A DNA stretch of 64,000 bases, taken from positions 11,774-75,773 of the forward strand of contig CAZLLU010000002.1 in NCBI GenBank assembly GCA_964560855.1. Reading direction: 5' to 3'. Shown here one piece after another: positions 60,644 through 64,000 of this stretch. The stretch is from CAJBLF01 sp964560855 (GTDB lineage: Bacteria > Patescibacteriota > Gracilibacteria > Absconditabacterales > Absconditicoccaceae). Under the pieces are notes generated by a model. The model had not been told where the DNA came from and searched no databases. It saw only the letters and a list, made by a program, of their open reading frames with translations. Every line of letters starts with the position of its first letter. Position 1 is the stretch's first letter. The translations under genes and the position numbers were made by a program.

Positions 60644-62167
60644 ATGAAAAAAACAAAAAAACATGACAAGGATATGTTTACCGCAAGAACAAGGATTATC
60701 GATATTCATGAAGGCGAGGATTTAGTTGTTCTTATTAATGAACAAGACGCTTGGGATCATGGCATCACTAGTATGGATAAAGTAGTGTTGATTTATGATG
60801 ATAAAGAATTTGTCTTTGATGTAAATTTGACTTCCAAAATTGTACAACGCTGAGAGATAGGTGTTTTTAGAGATATTCAAGAAAAATATGAAATTAAGCC
60901 AGGACAACTTGTAACTGTCGCGTATACCAAAAATAGTCCCGAATCATTGGATGCGCTCAAAAAAGGATTAACAGGGAAAAGGCTAAATCCAAAAGAGATA
61001 CATGCAATTATGAAAGATATTTCAAACAATAGATTTACTGATATACTGACAACGTACTTTTCTGCGATAGGATTTTTCTACCCATCTATGGATGAAGATC
61101 TTTATCAGATGGCAAAGGCGATGGCAGAGACAGGAGAAATGCTTCATTTCCCTTGAATAGTTGCAGATAAACATTGTATGGGAGGAGTGCCAGGAAATGA
61201 AACGACTATGATTATAATCCCATTACTTACCTCATTGGGTATCAAGATGCCAAAAACATTTTCCAAAGCAATTACAACACCAGCAGCTACAGGAGAATGT
61301 GTAAGCGTACTTATGGATATTTCTTTCAATAAAAAAGAGATAGAGAATTTAGTAAAGAAAAATAATTGTTGCTTAGTTTGGGGTGGAGGATTGGATTTAG
61401 CTCCAGCGGATGAAAAACTGATCAAAGTTGCTTATCCATTGTCTATGCAATCTTATTCTAGGACTATTGTTAGTATTATGGCAAAAAAATTCGCTATGGG
61501 AATTAATCATTCTTTGATAGATATTCCTGTAGGTCCTACAGCTAAGGTACCTGATATGAAAATAGCTAAATGGTTAAAGAAAAAATATGAATATGTAGGA
61601 AAGAGATTAGGAATGAAAATGCATGTAGAACTTACTGATGCGTTACAGCCTATTGGTGCAGGTATCGGAGCAGTAATGCAAGTAAGAGAAGTGTTGAGAG
61701 TATTACAGCAACACCCTGCTAGACCTATGGATTTAGAGAAAAAAGCAATTCATTTATGTGTAAAAATAATCGAATTAGTCGGCATGGCAAAAGGTAAGGA
61801 AGCAGAAAAATTAGCATACGGACAATTGATTTCATGACAAGTGCGAAAAATGATGCAAAAAATCATTAAAGCGCAAAATGGAAATCCAAACGTGCAATCT
61901 GAAGGACTAGAATTGGCAAAAATACAACATGATATGTACGCAGAGAAGAGTGGAAAAATAAAAAATATTGATATGAAAGTCGTAAACCTTACAGCAAGGA
62001 CATTAGGGTCTCCATTGGATCTTCAGGCAGGATTGTATCTTCACAAAAAACTCGGCGATACTGTCAAAAAAGGTGAAGTACTCTATACAATGTATGCAAA
62101 TGATGAAAGTAAAATTAGATTAGCGAAAGAATTGTTGGATGATAAAAAAATGTATGAGATTAAATAA
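60644..62167 (+). CDS. deoA: AMP phosphorylase
   Basis: 507 aa from ATG 60644 to TAA 62165-62167. Archaeal-type AMP phosphorylase of the thymidine phosphorylase family: an N-terminal ~85-residue extra domain, then DKHCMGGVPGNETTMIIIP (phosphate-binding), KTFSKAITTPAATGE, GGGLDLAPADEKLI and HSLIDIPVGPTAKVP. Only four TGA in 507 codons. It cleaves AMP with phosphate into adenine and ribose-1,5-bisphosphate, which feeds the isomerase and RuBisCO encoded upstream. Confidence 0.95.
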
Positions 62168-62263
62168 ATTTGAAAATTTAAAACGTAATCACTTCAAAAG
62201 GTTTAAAAATTGTAAATTTAAAATTGTAAATTCAAAATTAGTTTTTATTTGGTAATATGGTTT
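62168..62263 (+). promoter_or_regulatory. AAATTGTAAATT repeat leader of pyruvate kinase
   Basis: AAAATTTAAAACG and AAATTGTAAATTTAAAATTG repeats before the ATG at 62264. No SD. Confidence 0.45.
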
Positions 62264-63268
62264 ATGACGGGTATTGTGATGACATTAGGCCCAGCAACCA
62301 ATAGTGAATCTCAGCTGATCAAGTGCTATGAAAACGGTGTCAGGATCCTGAGATTCAATTTTCCTCATTATACCCAAGAAACGGTTGCGAGAGATCTCAA
62401 GACAATCCGTCAGGCAGAAAAAAAGCTTGGAGGAAAATTTGAATTGCTTATCGATACCGCTTGACCTCAAGTCAGGACATGAGTACTTGAAAAATCTATA
62501 CAATATAACGTAGGAGAAAAATTTAGAATCGTAGCCAAGGAAAATAAAAGAGGAGATCGCGATTTGCTCTGTGATTATCCTCCATTGATCAAGGATGCTA
62601 AGATAGGAACGATTATCAGGATCGATTCTGGTCTGTTCGATGTGAAAGTAGTCGAAAAATGATCAGAAAGTCTTGTGGTAGAAGCATTGACTTCATTTAC
62701 CGTATGATCGAGAAGACATATCAATACACCAGGAGTACGTTACAAATTACCGACATTGGGAAAATCAGATGTATCAAATATCGCGTTTGCAGTCAAACAT
62801 GGGTTCTCTCATATAGCCGTAAGTTTTACAAGAACAGCAAAGGATATCCAGACTTTGAGAACATTTCTCAAAAAAAACAAAGGAGATCAGATCAAAATCA
62901 TCGCAAAGATTGAAAATCAAGAAGGTATCGACAATATCGAATCGATTATCGACGCGAGTGATATGATTATGGTAGCGAGAGGAGATCTCTGAGCTGAATT
63001 GCCAGTAGAAACGATACCAGTCCATCAGATGGAGATTATCAAAAGATGCAAGATCAAAAATACTCCCGTGATCGTAGCGACTCAGATGTTGGAATCCATG
63101 ATTTCCAATCCGGTGCCTACGAGAGCTGAAGTGAGCGATATTTTTTACGCAGTTCGTGAAGGAGCTGACTATGTGATGCTATCATGAGAGACGGCAGTAG
63201 GGGAGTATCCTTTGGAATGTATCCAAGTGATGAATAAAGTGATCAAGGAAGCGCAGAAATACAAATAA
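62264..63268 (+). CDS. pyk: Short pyruvate kinase
   Basis: 334 aa from ATG 62264 to TAA 63266-63268 with about nine TGA. N-terminal IVMTLGPATNSESQLIKC and ILRFNFPHYTQE match the PYK start. LLIDTAGPQVRTG, FAVKHGFSHIAVSFTR, IKIIAKIENQEGIDN (catalytic Lys), MIMVARGDLGAELP, and VATQMLESMISNPVPTRAEV follow. The last ~130 residues of normal PYK, the C-terminal regulatory domain, are missing, as is part of the N terminus. It converts PEP and ADP to pyruvate and ATP. Placed just after AMP phosphorylase, it can use the 3-phosphoglycerate carbon from RuBisCO. Confidence 0.9.
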
Positions 63269-63292
63269 ATATTTTATTTACGGAATGTCTTT

Positions 63293-64000
63293 ATGAAAAA
63301 GAAAACCATAGAAAACACAAATACACCTCATAAAGAGCAATGAAATAATGTTATTTTGTATAAACATAATTTATTCAATACCTTAGAAGCTTTGGATAGG
63401 CAGAAGATTACGGAATATGCGGTGAGCCAAGTGATAAATCATAAGGTTCCATTGTTAACATTCGGAAAGCAGGGAGAGATATATAAAGTGATGGTTCCTT
63501 CAAAAAAATGAGAAAAGTTTCTTTTGGTAGCAAAGAAGAAAAAGGATAATGATGATGAAAAATATGATATGAGAAAAGAATTCCGTTTGCAGTATGAGGC
63601 ATTCTCGTCGATAAAGTATGACTATGTCAAAATCCCAGAATTATTTTGATATCAGGAGATGCCTAACGGAGAGCAATTTATGGTTATGGAATTTGCGCCA
63701 TGACAGACATTGTATGCTTTATTGCTTAATAAAGTTACTCAAAAAAATAAGCCTCAATGGCCGGCTGCAGAAAATGACAGAGAGGCTGATACTAATATCG
63801 TAAGGATCTTTTGAGTGGAAAAGGCAAAATATATGTTGAATAAAATAGAGACTACTCCATATATCTATAAGGATATTCCATGAATGAAGGTTTTTTCTAA
63901 GGAACAAGCAGTGCATTACAAAAAACAGTTAAAGGTGTTTATAGATGAAATGCATAAAAAAGGAATCTATCATAGAGACTTATGAGGAAGTCTAAGAAAT
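63293..64000 (+). CDS. Protein-kinase-like protein (3' end beyond window)
   Basis: Open from ATG 63293 to the window edge (236 codons), with many TGA (Gly). A glycine loop-like LTFGKQGEIYKVMV, a Lys in KFLLVAKKKK, hinge-like FMVMEFAPGQTLYALL, and near the edge GIYHRDLGGSLRN (HRD catalytic loop with Asn) follow kinase order. It belongs to the protein-kinase-like fold (RIO/lipopolysaccharide-kinase type rather than a eukaryotic-like STK with membrane anchor). The C-lobe is cut off, so DFG is not visible. Confidence 0.75.

Overview
The window is AT-rich and only makes sense if UGA is read as glycine (genetic code 25). TGA codons interrupt nearly every conserved gene at glycine positions: MutS Walker A and Walker B, the residue before the PilB P-loop, RuBisCO loop 6, RNase HII, Obg G1 and the GH3 ATP motif. 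TAA and TAG are the only stops used, and TGG remains tryptophan. Together with a form II/III RuBisCO and a complete AMP-salvage route, this points to a Candidate Phyla Radiation bacterium, most likely Absconditabacteria (SR1), with Gracilibacteria as the alternative. All CDS boundaries below assume TGA = Gly. Several genes (DedA, the SpoU methyltransferase, DUF456, pyruvate kinase) are invisible or shattered under the standard code.

Layout. 1-4.6 kb (minus): a VirB4/TraC-type ATPase, a polytopic membrane protein and a large secreted Cys-rich repeat protein, which looks like a surface or secretion cluster. 4.8-10.8 kb: an N-terminally shortened PriA, Dus, a transglycosylase, DedA and a SpoU-type methyltransferase. 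10.9-20 kb: a lipoprotein, a methyltransferase, a DEDD exonuclease, a 724-aa anchored protein, a pseudouridine synthase and MutS. 20.4-33.4 kb: PilB/GspE ATPase, RNase HII, cold-shock protein, PheT, a GH3-family enzyme, a C39-like protein, GlyA, DUF456 and a GH26-like hydrolase. 33.6-47 kb: a broken ORF, a membrane-anchored MoxR, MscS, Lgt, a SIMPL protein, GltX, a ParB-like protein, ClpP, an AT-hook membrane protein, MiaA and a CCA-adding enzyme. 47.2-47.6 kb: a decayed GIY-YIG nuclease ORF lying between a tRNA 5'-half copy and an intact tRNA-Lys. 47.7-57.3 kb: PIN-PhoH ATPase, Obg, RlmH, PNPase and hypotheticals. 57.7-63.3 kb: ribose-1,5-bisphosphate isomerase, a small hypothetical, RuBisCO, AMP phosphorylase and pyruvate kinase on one strand, a route from AMP to 3-phosphoglycerate with the ATP-yielding last step of lower glycolysis. 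The window ends inside a protein-kinase-like gene.

Two features cut across the window. First, many genes share one type of upstream region: a TANAATAGT-like box, a partly conserved AAGACAAA stretch, then short AT-rich repeats running up to the ATG, usually without a Shine-Dalgarno sequence. Second, the same simple repeats (AATTCTG, AATTGAA, ATGCATGACGC, AAGCTTG and others) also occur inside conserved genes (dus, mutS four times, pheT twice, gltX, cca) as in-frame extra segments. Most of these carry in-frame TGA codons, so they are open only because UGA is glycine here. Other repeats are REP-like GTCATTCCCG palindromes, MITE-like elements built on CCTCCTTT/AAAGGAGG, a CACCCGGGTG palindrome seen four times, and a heptanucleotide AATGATG array broken by a 100-N assembly gap.
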